From a virus, in IMG/VR virus record IMGVR_UViG_3300044640_002387, positions 1-21,531 of that record: DNA of 21,531 nucleotides, one strand, 5' to 3'. The notes beneath the pieces were generated by a model. That model was not told the DNA's origin. It did no database searches and saw only the letters and a list, made by a program, of their open reading frames with translations. A program made the position numbers and the translations under genes. Shown in pieces: positions 21,338-21,531 of the stretch (its first letter is position 1; every line of letters starts with the position of its first letter).

Positions 21338-21531
21338 GTGAGCGCCTTCCTCGATTCCTGCAGCTTCAGCATCAGCAACACGCCTGGCACTTCGGGCGGG
21401 TTCACCTTCTCTGCCAAGGTGGCCGGCGCGCACCTGACGCCGACCGAAGCGGGCGCCGTGAACGGCGAGGGCTACCGGCTGTTCATCTACGAGCCCAGCA
21501 ACGGCAACCTAGAGATCCGAGGCGGCTGCAC
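21338..21531 (+). CDS. Structural/tail-fibre-like protein, N-terminal part (cut by window end)
   Basis: From GTG 21338 the frame reads MSAFLDSCSFSISNTPGTSG, then GFTFSAKVAGAHLTPTEAGA, and runs off the window after 64 complete codons. AAAGG at 21326-21330 lies seven bases before the start. The pattern of short strands and small residues, with NGEGYRLFIYEPSNGNLEIRGG, is like phage tail-fibre or tip proteins. It follows the relic ORF by three bases. Function is a guess from composition and place. Confidence 0.55.
   Translation, partial: MSAFLDSCSFSISNTPGTSGGFTFSAKVAGAHLTPTEAGAVNGEGYRLFIYEPSNGNLEIRGGC

Noticed and set aside
1-21531. CRISPR arrays, tRNAs, insertion sequences and a diversity-generating retroelement
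   Set aside because: I saw no spaced direct repeats, cloverleaf-like tRNA sequence, transposase, reverse transcriptase or adenine-variable repeat pair in the window.

Overview
The window is part of a tailed-phage genome or prophage of the long, non-contractile-tailed (siphovirus) type. It is very GC-rich, packed with genes and rich in CG/GC third positions. The small replication and regulatory proteins resemble families I know from prophages of Burkholderiales (high-GC Betaproteobacteria), so a host in that group is my best inference. No integrase, attachment site, rRNA, tRNA or ordinary chromosomal gene is visible.

Layout. (1) 1-330: the lysogeny switch. The start of a leftward CI-like repressor faces a rightward Cro/YdaS-like regulator. 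A 19-base palindrome lies across the -10 box of the rightward promoter. (2) 329-7142, plus strand: an early operon that runs without a break into packaging genes. It holds the regulator, small zinc-site and winged-helix proteins, a replication-type protein, a RuvC-like resolvase, a small-terminase-like protein, the large terminase, and a Mu F-type minor head protein. From 614 onward every junction is a 1- or 4-base stop/start overlap. (3) 17886-7139, minus strand, read right to left: scaffold, P22-coat-like major capsid, a 57-aa protein, tail tube, two tail chaperones, tape measure, four tail-tip/hub-type proteins, a gp10-like completion protein, a probable connector and a tail terminator, and a small membrane protein. 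(4) 17936-21531, plus strand: portal-like protein, collagen-like protein, a beta-rich structural protein, an NlpC/P60-like peptidase, small ORFs, and the start of another structural protein cut by the window end.

How it fits together. Portal, Mu F protein, scaffold and coat build the procapsid, and the terminase packages DNA. Tube, chaperones, tape measure and tip proteins build the tail, and the gp10-like, connector and terminator proteins join the two. The families are ordinary but their order is not. The portal sits more than 10 kb from the terminase and Mu F genes, with an inverted capsid/tail block between them. The joining genes lie beyond the tail-tip genes instead of between capsid and tail tube. 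The two converging operons overlap by four bases (CTAG), and the scaffold and portal genes diverge across only about 50 bases. I found no defence island, CRISPR array, retroelement or clearly new enzymatic system. The most unusual points are the genome architecture, the switch region, the dyad at the portal start, and a relic ORF that repeats the end of the peptidase.
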